Shown: piece by piece, positions 45,705 through 54,700 of the stretch | Position numbering within the stretch: position 1 is the first letter of the stretch | How the letters are laid out: each line of letters starts with the position of its first letter | NCBI RefSeq assembly: GCF_017744435.1 | Contig: NZ_JAGIBG010000011.1 | Coordinates: 1 to 64,000, forward strand | Reading direction: 5' to 3' | Length of the DNA stretch: 64,000 bases | Origin: Pseudomonas sp. | GTDB taxonomy: Bacteria; Pseudomonadota; Gammaproteobacteria; Pseudomonadales; Pseudomonadaceae | Notes under the pieces: model-generated | Seen by the model: only the letters and a program-made list of their open reading frames with translations | What the model was told of the DNA's origin: nothing | The model's database searches: none | Made by a program: the position numbers and the translations under genes

Positions 45705-47924
45705 TTAATAAAGGTCGACCGGGTCGACATCCAGCGACCAGCGTACCTGGCGCCCGCTCGGCAGTTGCTCCAACACTAGCAACCAGGCACTGATCAGTCG
45801 ATGCAAGGGTGCCCGGGTGTTGGCCTGAATCAATAGTTGCGCCCTGAAACGCCCGGCGCGGCGCTCCATCGGCGCAGGTACCGGCCCCAGCAGTTCGATG
45901 CCGGGCAGGCGCTGCTCGGCGACCAGGCGTTCGGCGGCGGCGCAGGCTTCGTCGAGGAAGCTTTCAGCCTGGCCGGGCTTGTGCGCTTCGGCGCGCAGCA
46001 GGGCAAGGTGAGAGAACGGTGGCAGCCCGGCATTGCGGCGTTCGTCCAGGGCCTGTTCGGCAAAGGCGAAGTAACCTTGTTCGGTCAGTTGCACCAGCAG
46101 CGGGTGGTCGGCCAGGTGCGTCTGGATGATCACCTTGCCGGGCTCTTCGGCACGCCCGGCCCGGCCGGCCACCTGGACGATCAGCTGGGCCATGCGCTCG
46201 CTGGCACGGAAGTCGCCGGAGAACAGCCCACCGTCGGCATCGAGAATGGCGACCAGGGTCACCCGCGGAAAGTGGTGCCCCTTGGCCAGCATCTGGGTGC
46301 CGACGAGGATGCTTGGCTGGCCACGCTGGATAGTGGTGAACAGGTTGTGCATGGCGTCCTTGCGCGCCGTGCTGTCGCGGTCCACGCGCAGAATCGGGTA
46401 ATCCGGGAACAGCACTTTCAAACGCTCTTCGGCGCGTTCGGTGCCAGCGCCAACGGGCCGCAGGTCGACGTGGTTGCACTGCGGACACTGGTGCGGCAGG
46501 CGTTCGTCGTAGCCACAGTGGTGGCAACGCAGCACGCCAGAGCGCTGGTGCACGGTCATCCGGGCATCGCAGCGCGGGCATTCGGACAACCAGCCGCAGT
46601 CATGGCACAGCAAGGTCGGGGCAAAGCCGCGGCGGTTGAGGAACACCAGGACTTGCTGGCCGGCCTCCAGGGTCTGACGGATGGCCTGCTGCAACGGGCC
46701 ACTGATCCCGCTGTCCAGCGGCAGGCTCTTCACATCCAGGCGCAGCATGCGTGGCGGGCGGGCGCCACCCGCGCGCTGGTTCATGCGCAGCAGGCGATAG
46801 CGGCCGGTGAGCGCGTTGTGCAGGGTTTCCAGCGAGGGTGTGGCGGAACCGAGCAGGATCGGGATGTTTTCCTGATGAGCACGCACCAACGCCAGGTCGC
46901 GGGCGTGGTAGCGCAGGCCTTCCTGTTGCTTGTAGGAACCGTCGTGCTCTTCGTCGATGATGATCAGGCCGGGGTTCTTCATCGGCGTGAACAGCGCCGA
47001 ACGCGTGCCGATGATGATGTCGGCCTCGCCGTCGCGGGCGGCCAGCCAGGCATCGAGGCGCTCGCGGTCATTCACGGCCGAATGCAGTAGGGCGATACGG
47101 GCGTTGAAGCGCTGCTCGAAGCGCGCCAGGGTCTGCGGGCCGAGGTTGATCTCGGGGATCAGCACCAGTGCCTGCTTGCCGGCTTCAAGGGTTTCGCGGA
47201 TCAGTTGCAGGTACACCTCGGTCTTGCCGCTGCCGGTGACGCCGGCCAGCAGGAAGGCGCCGAAGCCTCCGAAGCCTTCGCGCACGGTGTCGAAAGCCTC
47301 GCGCTGTTCTTCATTGAGCGGCAGTTCCGGCTGCGCCAGCCAGTGTTCGTGGCGGTGCGTCGGCAGGTGGCGGCGTACTTCCAGCTGAACCAGCTCCTTG
47401 GCCAGCAGCAGGTCGAGGCTGTCCTTGTTCAGGTTGAGCTTGCTCAGCAGGCTGTGCGCCACGCCGTGTGGGTGCTGGGCCAGGGTCTTGAGGGCGTCGC
47501 GCTGGCGCGGGGCGCGGGCAATGCGCGGGTCTTCCAGGCGTGCGCCGGGCGCCACGTGCCAGAAGCGCTCCTGGCGCATTTCGGCAGGTTCGCCCTGGCG
47601 CAGCAGCGTGGGCAGTGCCCAGCTCAGCGTGTCGCCAAGGCTGTGTTGGTAGTACTGGGCGGTCCACAGGCACAGCTTGAACAGCGCTGCCGGGATCGGC
47701 GAAACCGGGTCGAGCAAGGCGCTGGCGGGCTTGAGCTTGTCGGCAGGCACTTCGCTCTGCTCGCACACCTCGACCAGCACACCGATCATTTCGCGGCGCC
47801 CGAAAGGGACGCGGATGCGCATGCCCGGAGTCAACACCTGGCGCGCCATGCTCGCTGGCGCCTTGTAGTCGAACAGGCGGCGCAACGGGGAGGGCAGGGC
47901 AAGGCGCAGGATGACGTCGGACAC
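45705..47924 (-). CDS. priA: Primosomal replication-restart helicase
   Basis: Superfamily 2 helicase of 739 residues that reloads the replisome at stalled forks. Walker A is GVTGSGKTEVYL, motif II is IIDEEHDGSYKQQ and the zinc site uses paired cysteines in CHDCGWLSECPRCDARM and CHHCGY...CPQCN. Late motifs include QVAGRAGRAEEPGKVIIQT. The start is GTG at 47924. It is divergent from rpmE. Confidence 0.96.
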   Translation of the reverse strand: MSDVILRLALPSPLRRLFDYKAPASMARQVLTPGMRIRVPFGRREMIGVLVEVCEQSEVPADKLKPASALLDPVSPIPAALFKLCLWTAQYYQHSLGDTLSWALPTLLRQGEPAEMRQERFWHVAPGARLEDPRIARAPRQRDALKTLAQHPHGVAHSLLSKLNLNKDSLDLLLAKELVQLEVRRHLPTHRHEHWLAQPELPLNEEQREAFDTVREGFGGFGAFLLAGVTGSGKTEVYLQLIRETLEAGKQALVLIPEINLGPQTLARFEQRFNARIALLHSAVNDRERLDAWLAARDGEADIIIGTRSALFTPMKNPGLIIIDEEHDGSYKQQEGLRYHARDLALVRAHQENIPILLGSATPSLETLHNALTGRYRLLRMNQRAGGARPPRMLRLDVKSLPLDSGISGPLQQAIRQTLEAGQQVLVFLNRRGFAPTLLCHDCGWLSECPRCDARMTVHQRSGVLRCHHCGYDERLPHQCPQCNHVDLRPVGAGTERAEERLKVLFPDYPILRVDRDSTARKDAMHNLFTTIQRGQPSILVGTQMLAKGHHFPRVTLVAILDADGGLFSGDFRASERMAQLIVQVAGRAGRAEEPGKVIIQTHLADHPLLVQLTEQGYFAFAEQALDERRNAGLPPFSHLALLRAEAHKPGQAESFLDEACAAAERLVAEQRLPGIELLGPVPAPMERRAGRFRAQLLIQANTRAPLHRLISAWLLVLEQLPSGRQVRWSLDVDPVDLY

Positions 47925-47993
47925 GCGGCAGGTCTCAGAGGGTGTTTCAAAGAATGGCGAGCCTAGCAGACGACGGTCGGTGCAAGCGACAAC

Positions 47994-48021
47994 TTGCGTT
48001 GGCGCGGTGCTCTGGTATTAT
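47994..48021 (+). promoter_or_regulatory. Sigma-70 promoter for rpmE
   Basis: TTGCGT (47994-47999) and TATTAT (48016-48021) are separated by 16 bases, and TGG precedes the -10. It lies about 70 bases before the rpmE start codon, as expected for a highly expressed ribosomal protein gene. Confidence 0.6.
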
Positions 48022-48091
48022 TCGCCGCCTAATTACGTGCGGTATTCAACAATAGGTGTTGGGTGGCGGCACGCAGCTCGAGGAAGTGACC

Positions 48092-48307
48092 ATGAAAGAA
48101 GGTATCCACCCGAACTACGAAGTAGTTGCAGTCACCTGCAGCTGCGGTAACAAGTTCGAAACTCGTTCGACCCTGGGCAACACCCTGGCGATCGACGTTT
48201 GCAACCTGTGCCACCCGTTCTACACCGGTAAGCAGAAAGTCCTGGACACCGGTGGTCGCGTACAGAAGTTCGCCGATCGCTTCGGTATGTTCGGTACCAA
48301 GAAGTAA
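48092..48307 (+). CDS. rpmE: Ribosomal protein L31 (zinc-binding form)
   Basis: Large-subunit protein of 71 residues. The zinc-binding cysteines are present (CSCGNKF and CNLCHPF), marking the C+ form rather than the zinc-independent YkgM type. [18 protein letters not shown] is the family tail. Start is the ATG of [10 protein letters not shown]. The nuclease gene begins two bases after its stop, and the terminator lies inside that gene. Confidence 0.96.
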   Translation: MKEGIHPNYEVVAVTCSCGNKFETRSTLGNTLAIDVCNLCHPFYTGKQKVLDTGGRVQKFADRFGMFGTKK

Positions 48308-48309
48308 TC

Positions 48310-49131
48310 ATGCGCATGGCGAATCCTTCGGGTTTCGCGTTGTTGCTGAAAAAGGCGCCCCTTGTGGGCGCCTTTTTTGTGGGCGCAATCTGGCAGCTCC
48401 CGGCCCTGGCGTTCTGCCCGCTGCCCGACAAGCCGCAGCAGGTAGCGGTGCGCCAGGTGGTAGATGGCGACACGCTGCGCCTGACCGACGGTCGCAGTGT
48501 GCGCATGATCGGCATCAATACCCCGGAAATCGGGCGCAAGGGTCGCACCAGTGAGCCCTACGCCGAGGCTGCCAGGCAGCGCCTGCAGGCATTGGTCAAG
48601 GCCAGTGACGGGCGCGTCGGGCTGGTGCCGGGTGTCGAGGGCAAGGACAAGTACGGCCGCACCCTGGCAAACATCTATGGGCGTAATGGCGACAATCTTG
48701 AGGCACTACTGCTCAGCGAAGGGCTTGGCTATCGCGTAGCGGTTGCACCCAATGTGCGCCTGGCGGGTTGCCAGCAAGCCGCCGAGCGGGTGGCGCGCGA
48801 GGCGCGTGCCGGGTTGTGGCGCAACTCGCCAGTGCGCAGGGCTGCGGATGTCCGGCAATCCGGGTTCGCCATTGTCGCCGGCACCATCCGTGGCATCGAG
48901 CGCAATCGTGGCGGTATCTGGCTCGAACTGGATGACACCGTGGTGTTGCAGATTCCCGCTCGTCTGCAACGCACCTTCCCCGACCGCTTCTTCGCTAACC
49001 TCAAGGGACGCCAGGTCGAGGCGCGCGGCTGGGTGCTGGATCGTTCCCGCAAGGGTGGGCTCAAGCCAGGGCAGCGACGCTGGGTGTTACCGCTGACCGA
49101 TCCCGGGATGCTGGAGCGTATTTCAGGCTGA
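48310..49131 (+). CDS. Secreted thermonuclease-like nuclease (SNase fold)
   Basis: Precursor of 273 residues. The signal peptide spans about residues 1-33 (LLKKAPLVGAFFVGAIWQL, cut near ALAF). The SNase core carries VVDGDTLRLTDGRSVRMIGINTPEIG with its Ca-binding aspartate and catalytic arginine, then DKYGRTLANIYGRNGDNLEALLLSEGLGYR. A second small OB-like domain follows. The codons for the signal core coincide with the rpmE terminator, so full-length mRNA requires read-through or an internal promoter. Confidence 0.82.
   Translation: MRMANPSGFALLLKKAPLVGAFFVGAIWQLPALAFCPLPDKPQQVAVRQVVDGDTLRLTDGRSVRMIGINTPEIGRKGRTSEPYAEAARQRLQALVKASDGRVGLVPGVEGKDKYGRTLANIYGRNGDNLEALLLSEGLGYRVAVAPNVRLAGCQQAAERVAREARAGLWRNSPVRRAADVRQSGFAIVAGTIRGIERNRGGIWLELDDTVVLQIPARLQRTFPDRFFANLKGRQVEARGWVLDRSRKGGLKPGQRRWVLPLTDPGMLERISG
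48349..48378 (+). terminator. rpmE intrinsic terminator embedded in the nuclease coding region
   Basis: A perfect 12-bp stem (AAAAAGGCGCCC at 48349-48360 with 48366-48377), a five-base loop and a T run, 42 bases after the rpmE stop. It lies at codons 14-23 of the nuclease gene and encodes KKAPLVGAFF of its signal peptide. Confidence 0.85.
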
Positions 49132-49219
49132 AAAGATGTAGACAGTTCGCTATCAGATTGTACACACTGTGAGTCGAATGCCCCCGTGCGTGATAGCTTA
49201 AAGTCGTAGGCCAAAGGCC

Positions 49220-49248
49220 TTGACACAAGTGACTGACCAGTCTTGTGG
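49220..49248 (+). promoter_or_regulatory. Possible promoter and dyad upstream of the malic enzyme gene
   Basis: TTGACA (49220-49225) could be a -35 element, though the matching -10 is weak. It overlaps an imperfect dyad, CACAAG...CTTGTG (49224-49247), which would suit an operator over the promoter. About 65 bases separate it from the malic enzyme ATG. Confidence 0.35.
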
Positions 49249-49310
49249 CTCCCCGGCTCTTTGCGTATCCTCGGCGGTCCGTCAGAACAGTAAATAGCGG
49301 AATGCCCACC

Positions 49311-50579
49311 ATGTCAGACCTGAAAACCGCCGCTCTCGAATACCACGCTCAACCTCGTCCGGGGAAACTGAGCGTCGAGCTCTCCAAGCCCACCGCCACC
49401 GCCCGCGATCTCGCCCTGGCCTACAGCCCAGGCGTTGCAGAACCCGTGCGCGAAATCGGCCGTGATCCTGAGCTGGCCTACAAATACACCGGCAAGGGCA
49501 ACCTGGTCGCGGTGATTTCCGATGGCACCGCCATCCTCGGTCTGGGTGACCTCGGCCCACTGGCCTCCAAGCCAGTAATGGAAGGCAAGGGCGTTCTGTT
49601 CAAGCGTTTCGCCGGTATCGACGTGTTCGACATCGAAGTCGACTCGGAAAGCCCGCAGGCTTTCATCGACACCGTCAAGCGCATCTCGATCACCTTCGGT
49701 GGCATCAACCTCGAAGACATCAAGGCGCCAGAGTGCTTCGAAATCGAACGCACCCTGATCGAGCAGTGCGACATTCCGGTATTCCACGATGACCAGCATG
49801 GCACCGCGATCGTCACCGCGGCCGGCATGATCAACGCCCTGGAAATCGCCGGCAAGAAGCTGGAAGACGCCAAGATCGTCTGCCTGGGTGCCGGCGCTGC
49901 CGCCATCTCCTGCATGAAGCTGCTGGTCAGCATGGGCGCCAAGGTCGAAAACATCTTCATGATCGACCGCAGCGGCGTGATCCACGCTGGCCGCGACGAC
50001 CTGAACCAGTACAAGGCTCAGTTCGCCCACGCTACCGACAAGCGCACCCTGGCTGACGCCCTGGACGGTGCTGACGTGTTCGTAGGCCTGTCCGGCCCGA
50101 ACCTGCTGAGCCCGGAAGGCCTGAAGTCGATGGCGGCCAACCCGATCGTGTTCGCCTGCTCGAACCCGGATCCGGAAATCTCCCCAGAGCTGGCGCACGC
50201 CACTCGCAACGACGTGATCATGGCTACCGGTCGTTCCGACTACCCGAACCAGGTCAACAACGTACTGGGCTTCCCGTTCATCTTCCGTGGTGCCCTGGAC
50301 GTTCGCGCCAAGCGCATCAACGAAGAAATGAAGATCGCCGCCGCCATCGCCCTGAAAGACCTGGCCAAGCTGCCGGTTCCGAAGGAAGTCTGCGAAGCCT
50401 ACGGCGTTGAAGGCCTGGAGTTCGGTCGCGAGTACATCATTCCGAAGCCTCTGGACGCTCGTCTGATCACCGTCGTCTCCGACGCCGTGGCCAAGGCTGC
50501 CATCGAATCCGGCGTGGCTACCCTGCCGTATCCGAAGCACTACCCGCTGAACAGCGTGGATGAAGTGTTCAACGGCTGA
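49311..50579 (+). CDS. maeB: NAD(P)-dependent malic enzyme, short form
   Basis: Oxidative decarboxylation of malate to pyruvate. The 422-residue protein has TYSPGVAEPVREI-like opening, the catalytic lysine region (GRDPELAYKYTGKGNLVAVISDGTAILGLG), metal ligands in EDIKAPECFEIE and FHDDQHGTA, and the nucleotide fold VCLGAGAAAISC. E. coli MaeB is about 760 residues because of a C-terminal phosphotransacetylase-like domain; that domain is absent here. ATG at 49311 gives the family start MSDLKTAALEYH. Confidence 0.88.
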   Translation: MSDLKTAALEYHAQPRPGKLSVELSKPTATARDLALAYSPGVAEPVREIGRDPELAYKYTGKGNLVAVISDGTAILGLGDLGPLASKPVMEGKGVLFKRFAGIDVFDIEVDSESPQAFIDTVKRISITFGGINLEDIKAPECFEIERTLIEQCDIPVFHDDQHGTAIVTAAGMINALEIAGKKLEDAKIVCLGAGAAAISCMKLLVSMGAKVENIFMIDRSGVIHAGRDDLNQYKAQFAHATDKRTLADALDGADVFVGLSGPNLLSPEGLKSMAANPIVFACSNPDPEISPELAHATRNDVIMATGRSDYPNQVNNVLGFPFIFRGALDVRAKRINEEMKIAAAIALKDLAKLPVPKEVCEAYGVEGLEFGREYIIPKPLDARLITVVSDAVAKAAIESGVATLPYPKHYPLNSVDEVFNG

Positions 50580-50597
50580 TCACTGCCGTAACGACAC

Positions 50598-50632
50598 AAA
50601 AAAGCCCCGGCTCGCAAGAGCCGGGGCTTTTT
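50598..50632. terminator. Bidirectional intrinsic terminator after the malic enzyme gene
   Basis: A perfect 13-bp stem (50601-50613 with 50618-50630, core AGCCCCGGCTC) with a four-base loop, A run on the left and T run on the right. It separates the malic enzyme gene from the convergent mrcA gene. Confidence 0.9.
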
Positions 50633-50682
50633 GTTTGCCTGTTGAATCTTGGGGCGCAAAGCGCCCCCGGCATTTGATCAGG

Positions 50683-53136
50683 TCAGAACAGATCCATCGG
50701 CGCTGCTTCGTCCGCTGGCAGCGGGCTGCCCGGCGCAGTGCCGTTGCCCAGCTCATCCACCGACGGTGGAGAGTCCTCGGCCTTGAACAGCTCGAAGTAG
50801 GCATCTGGCGTGCTTGGCGAAGCGGCACGGCCGCTGACCGGGTCGACCCGCAAGCTGAGGATGCCTTCCGGTTCAGCCGGTGCATGGCTTGGCTTGTCCT
50901 TCAGTGCCGCGCCCATGAAGCTCATCCAGATCGGCAGCGCCGCAGTGCCGCCGTACTCGCGGCGACCGAGGGTCTCCGGCTGGTCGAAGCCGACCCACAC
51001 GGTGGTCACGTAATCGGCGTTGTAGCCGGAGAACCAGGCGTCCTTGGATTCGTTGGTGGTACCTGTCTTGCCAGCCAGGTCGGTACGGCCCAGGGCCAAT
51101 GCCCGGCGGCCGGTACCGCGTTTGATCACATCCTGCAGCATGCTGGTGAGGATATAGGTGGTGCGACCATCGATGATCTGCTCGGCGATAGCGGGCGTCT
51201 GCGGTGGTGGGGCGATCTGGCCCAGGGCGGACGGCGCCTCGCCAGGCAGGGCAGCGGTGCTGATCGGCTGCTCTGGTGCCGCGAGGCCGGCATGGTCTTC
51301 GGCGCCTTGCGGCACGCGTGCCGGGTTGGCGGTGAACAGGGTCTCGCCGCTGCGGCTCTCGATACGATCGATCAGGTACGGATTGATCTTGTAGCCACCG
51401 TTGGCAAAGGTGCTCCAGCCCGTGGCGATCTCCATCGGCGTCAGGGTTGCAGTGCCCAGCGCCAGCGAAAGGTTGCGCGGCAGGTCCTGCTTGTTGAAGC
51501 CGAACTTGGCGATGTAGTCGATGGTACGGTCCACGCCCATGGCCTGCAGCAGGCGGATCGACACCAGGTTGCGCGACTTGTACAGCGCTTCGCGCAGGCG
51601 GATCGGGCCGAGGAAGGTGTTGGTGTCGTTCTTGGGTCGCCACTCATTGTTCTGGTACTGGTCGAAGAACACGATCGGCGCATCGTTGACCAGGCTGGAA
51701 GCGGTGTAGCCGCTGTCCAGTGCCGCACTATAAATGAACGGCTTGAAGCTGGAGCCTGGCTGGCGCTTGGCCTGCATGGCACGGTTGTAGTTGCTCTGCT
51801 CGAACGAGAAGCCACCGACCAGGGCGCGGATGGCGCCGTTGTACGGGTCGAGGGTGACCAGCGCGCTCTGCGCGCCGGGTACCTGGCTGAACTTGAGCTT
51901 GCCGTCATTCAGACGCTGCAGGCGTACCAGGTCACCCACCTGGGCAACGTCGGCAGGCGACTGCGGCGCACGGCCTTGGGAGTTGGTGTTGATGAACGGG
52001 CGTGCCCACTTCATGGTGTCCCAGGCAACGATTTCTTCTTTGCCGTCACGGGTCAGCACCTTGAGGCCGTTTTTCTCGACCTGGGTGACGATGGCCGGCT
52101 CCAGCGCACCGAGGTTGCGCTGCTTGCTCAGCTCCTGCAGCCAGGCGGCGTGCGTCTTGCCCGGGAAGCGTGCTTCCGGGCCGCGATAGCCGTGACGCTC
52201 GTCGTATTCGGTAAGGCCGTTGAGGATGGCCTTGTTAGCCATTTCCTGCATGTCGCTCGGCACGGTGGTGGTGACACGGAAACCTTCGGTGTAGGCGTCG
52301 CTGCCATAGCGGCCAACCATTTCGGCGCGGGCCATCTCGGCGACGTAAGGCGCGTTCACTTCAGGCGTCGGCACGTGGTAGCTGGCATTCAGCGGTTCGG
52401 CCAGGGCGGCCTGATAGCTTGCCTCGTCGATCTTGCCGAGCTTGTACATGCGACCGAGGATCCAGTCACGGCGCTCTTTGGCGCGTACCGGGTTGGCCAG
52501 CGGGTTGAAACGCGACGGTGCCTTGGGCAGGCCGGCGATCATCGCCATCTGCGCCAGGCTCACGTCACGGATCGACTTGCCGTAGTACACCTGCGCGGCC
52601 GCATCGATACCGTAGGCGCGGTTGCCCAGGTAGATCTTGTTGACGTACAGCTCGAGGATTTCGTCCTTGGTCAGCTCACGTTCGATCTGCAGGGCCAGGA
52701 GAATCTCGTTGGTCTTGCGTGAGAAGCTGCGCTCGCTGCTGAGGAAGAAGTTCTTCGCCACCTGCATGGTGATGGTGCTGCCACCGGTCTGGATGTGACC
52801 GGTTTTCACCAGCTGGGTCGCGGCGCGCATCAGGCTGCTCGGGTCGACCCCATAGTGATTGAGGAAATTGTCGTCCTCGGCTGACAGAAGCGCCTGAATG
52901 AACTGTGGCGGAATTTCCGCGAAACGGATCGGCGAACGGCGCATTTCGCCGAATTCGGCGATCAGCTTGCCATCGCTGCTGTATACCCTCAGGGGGATTT
53001 GCAACTGAACGCTTCTGAGCGAATCGACCGACGGCAGGTTGGGGCTAAGATACAGAAACGCACCGCTCACACCGAGTACGAGCGCGCAGATGACTGCGAC
53101 AAAAGACCACCAGAAGAACTTCAGCAGGCGTATCAA
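50683..53136 (-). CDS. mrcA: Penicillin-binding protein 1A
   Basis: Bifunctional cell-wall synthase of 817 residues. One N-terminal anchor (FFWWSFVAVICALVLGVSGAF), then a GT51 domain with LLSAEDDNFLNHYGVD and GGSTITMQVAKNFFLSSERSF, an OB-like insert, and a transpeptidase with the SSFK, SRN and KTGTTNESKDAW motifs. The C-terminal tail is acidic and proline-rich. The only fitting start is TTG at 53136. It is divergent from the pil cluster, as in other pseudomonads. Confidence 0.95.
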   Translation of the reverse strand: MIRLLKFFWWSFVAVICALVLGVSGAFLYLSPNLPSVDSLRSVQLQIPLRVYSSDGKLIAEFGEMRRSPIRFAEIPPQFIQALLSAEDDNFLNHYGVDPSSLMRAATQLVKTGHIQTGGSTITMQVAKNFFLSSERSFSRKTNEILLALQIERELTKDEILELYVNKIYLGNRAYGIDAAAQVYYGKSIRDVSLAQMAMIAGLPKAPSRFNPLANPVRAKERRDWILGRMYKLGKIDEASYQAALAEPLNASYHVPTPEVNAPYVAEMARAEMVGRYGSDAYTEGFRVTTTVPSDMQEMANKAILNGLTEYDERHGYRGPEARFPGKTHAAWLQELSKQRNLGALEPAIVTQVEKNGLKVLTRDGKEEIVAWDTMKWARPFINTNSQGRAPQSPADVAQVGDLVRLQRLNDGKLKFSQVPGAQSALVTLDPYNGAIRALVGGFSFEQSNYNRAMQAKRQPGSSFKPFIYSAALDSGYTASSLVNDAPIVFFDQYQNNEWRPKNDTNTFLGPIRLREALYKSRNLVSIRLLQAMGVDRTIDYIAKFGFNKQDLPRNLSLALGTATLTPMEIATGWSTFANGGYKINPYLIDRIESRSGETLFTANPARVPQGAEDHAGLAAPEQPISTAALPGEAPSALGQIAPPPQTPAIAEQIIDGRTTYILTSMLQDVIKRGTGRRALALGRTDLAGKTGTTNESKDAWFSGYNADYVTTVWVGFDQPETLGRREYGGTAALPIWMSFMGAALKDKPSHAPAEPEGILSLRVDPVSGRAASPSTPDAYFELFKAEDSPPSVDELGNGTAPGSPLPADEAAPMDLF

Positions 53137-53312
53137 GGCTTTTCGGTGTCCAGATTGAGAGGTGAATTGCGCACGGGGCCGGCGGACGAAAAAACGCTGG
53201 GCATTATAAGCATTTTTCGCCTCGCCGGGTGACCGGCCAGGCGGCCCGCTGCACCGTCTGGCCGGTCAGGCCCGGCAATGCGGCGGTTCATGGTTGTAAC
53301 AAGGAAGTCGCT

Positions 53313-54164
53313 ATGCTTGGACGTTTTGGCAAGGATGCCAGTTCACTACTAGGGGTGGAAATCGCTTCCGACTCCATACGTATCGCACAGCTGCGGCGCC
53401 ACAGGGGGCGCTACAAGCAGCTGGTCTGGGCGGTCGAGCCGTTTGCGCCTGGCAACGGCTGGCAGGACCCAGATCGAATCGTTGCTGCCCTGCGCAGCGC
53501 TTATCGGCAATCTGGCAGCCGCCAGCGCCGGGCCGCCGTGGCGCTGCCGGCCTCGCAAGTGATCTGCAAGCTGTGCCAGCTGCCAGCCAGTCAGGCTCCG
53601 AGTCAGATGGAGGCTCAACTGCTGGCGGATGCGGACCGGCTGTTTCCCTTCCCCCTTGAAGACCTGGTGCTGGACTTTCAGGTGCTGGGTGCCTCGTTGC
53701 TACAACCCGGTAGCCTGGATGTCCTGGTCGCGGCCAGCCGTCAGAGCGCATTGCAGCCGGTGCAAGCAGCATTCGAAGCCGCGGGGTTGGAGCTGGAGGT
53801 CGCGGAAGTGGACAGCATTGCCTTGCGCCGCCTGATGCCAAACCAAGCCAAAGGCCCGGCAGCGCTGCTGCGTATCGAGCCGGGCAGTTCGACGCTGCAT
53901 GGCTGGCTTGGCGATACGCTGCCATTACGACGGGAATTGCTCTCGGGCGTGCTGCCTGATCTGCCTGGTGATGTTTTCGCTGAAGGGGCGGGGCCGGAAG
54001 AAGTGCTTGTCGTCGGCGCTCCTGCGATCGGGCGAGGCTTGCACAGTCGACTGAGTGAGCGCCTCGGCTTGCCGTGCCGGCCATTGCCGCCTGTGGCTGG
54101 CGTGGATTGCAGTGAGGGCTGCATGGCCTTGGCTTTTGCACTGGCAATGGGGAGCGTGCGCTGA
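53313..54164 (+). CDS. pilM: Type IV pilus assembly protein PilM (short)
   Basis: Actin-like cytoplasmic protein of 283 residues that binds the N-terminus of PilN. MLGRFGKDASSLLGVEIASDSIRI matches the PilM opening; the phosphate-binding and YP-rich regions are weaker than in P. aeruginosa, whose PilM is about 354 residues. ATG at 53313 follows AAGGAAG. Its stop overlaps the pilN start (ATGATGA-like junction). Confidence 0.82.
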   Translation: MLGRFGKDASSLLGVEIASDSIRIAQLRRHRGRYKQLVWAVEPFAPGNGWQDPDRIVAALRSAYRQSGSRQRRAAVALPASQVICKLCQLPASQAPSQMEAQLLADADRLFPFPLEDLVLDFQVLGASLLQPGSLDVLVAASRQSALQPVQAAFEAAGLELEVAEVDSIALRRLMPNQAKGPAALLRIEPGSSTLHGWLGDTLPLRRELLSGVLPDLPGDVFAEGAGPEEVLVVGAPAIGRGLHSRLSERLGLPCRPLPPVAGVDCSEGCMALAFALAMGSVR

Positions 54165-54700
54165 TGGTGCGTCTGAACCTGATGCCGTGGCGAGAGCGGC
54201 AGCGCCTGGCAGCGCTCCGGCGTTTGCGCCTGATGTTGGTGGGGGCGGCAGTCGTGGCGTTGTCTGCGGTGCTGCTGATTGACCAGCTGGCCCGGCAGCG
54301 GGCTCATGAGCAAGCCGTTGCAAACAATAGCCAGCAAGCTGCAATCGATGTGCTCGAGGTGCAGAGGGCCGAGCATGATGGTATCAGGCAATCCTATGAC
54401 GCAGTGCGTGTGCAGGCTGCGGCGTTGGCTGGCTTGCGTGTCGAGCAGGGGCTGGTGACAGCCGTGTTTGCGGATCTGGAGCGGGCGCTGCCGGAGGGTG
54501 TTCAACTGCTCAGGCTCGAACTGCAAGGCTCACGGGTGAGCATGGTCGGTGTGGCCGCCTCCGGGGCAGTCGTGGCGCAGCTGATGCGTGAGCTGGAGCG
54601 GTCTGCCGTGATGCGTGAACTGGAGCTGAAAAGCCTGAAGAGTCAGCCGGGTGGCGATGAGTTTCTGTTGTTGGCCCGCCTGTCGGCGCTCTGGTCGTGA
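54164..54700 (+). CDS. pilN: Type IV pilus assembly protein PilN
   Basis: Bitopic inner-membrane protein of 178 residues. The PilM-binding cytoplasmic motif is VRLNLMPWRERQR at the start, followed by one membrane helix (LRLMLVGAAVVALSAVLLI), a coiled-coil-like segment and a ferredoxin-like periplasmic domain. It overlaps both neighbours and forms the alignment complex with PilO and PilP. Confidence 0.87.
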   Translation: MVRLNLMPWRERQRLAALRRLRLMLVGAAVVALSAVLLIDQLARQRAHEQAVANNSQQAAIDVLEVQRAEHDGIRQSYDAVRVQAAALAGLRVEQGLVTAVFADLERALPEGVQLLRLELQGSRVSMVGVAASGAVVAQLMRELERSAVMRELELKSLKSQPGGDEFLLLARLSALWS

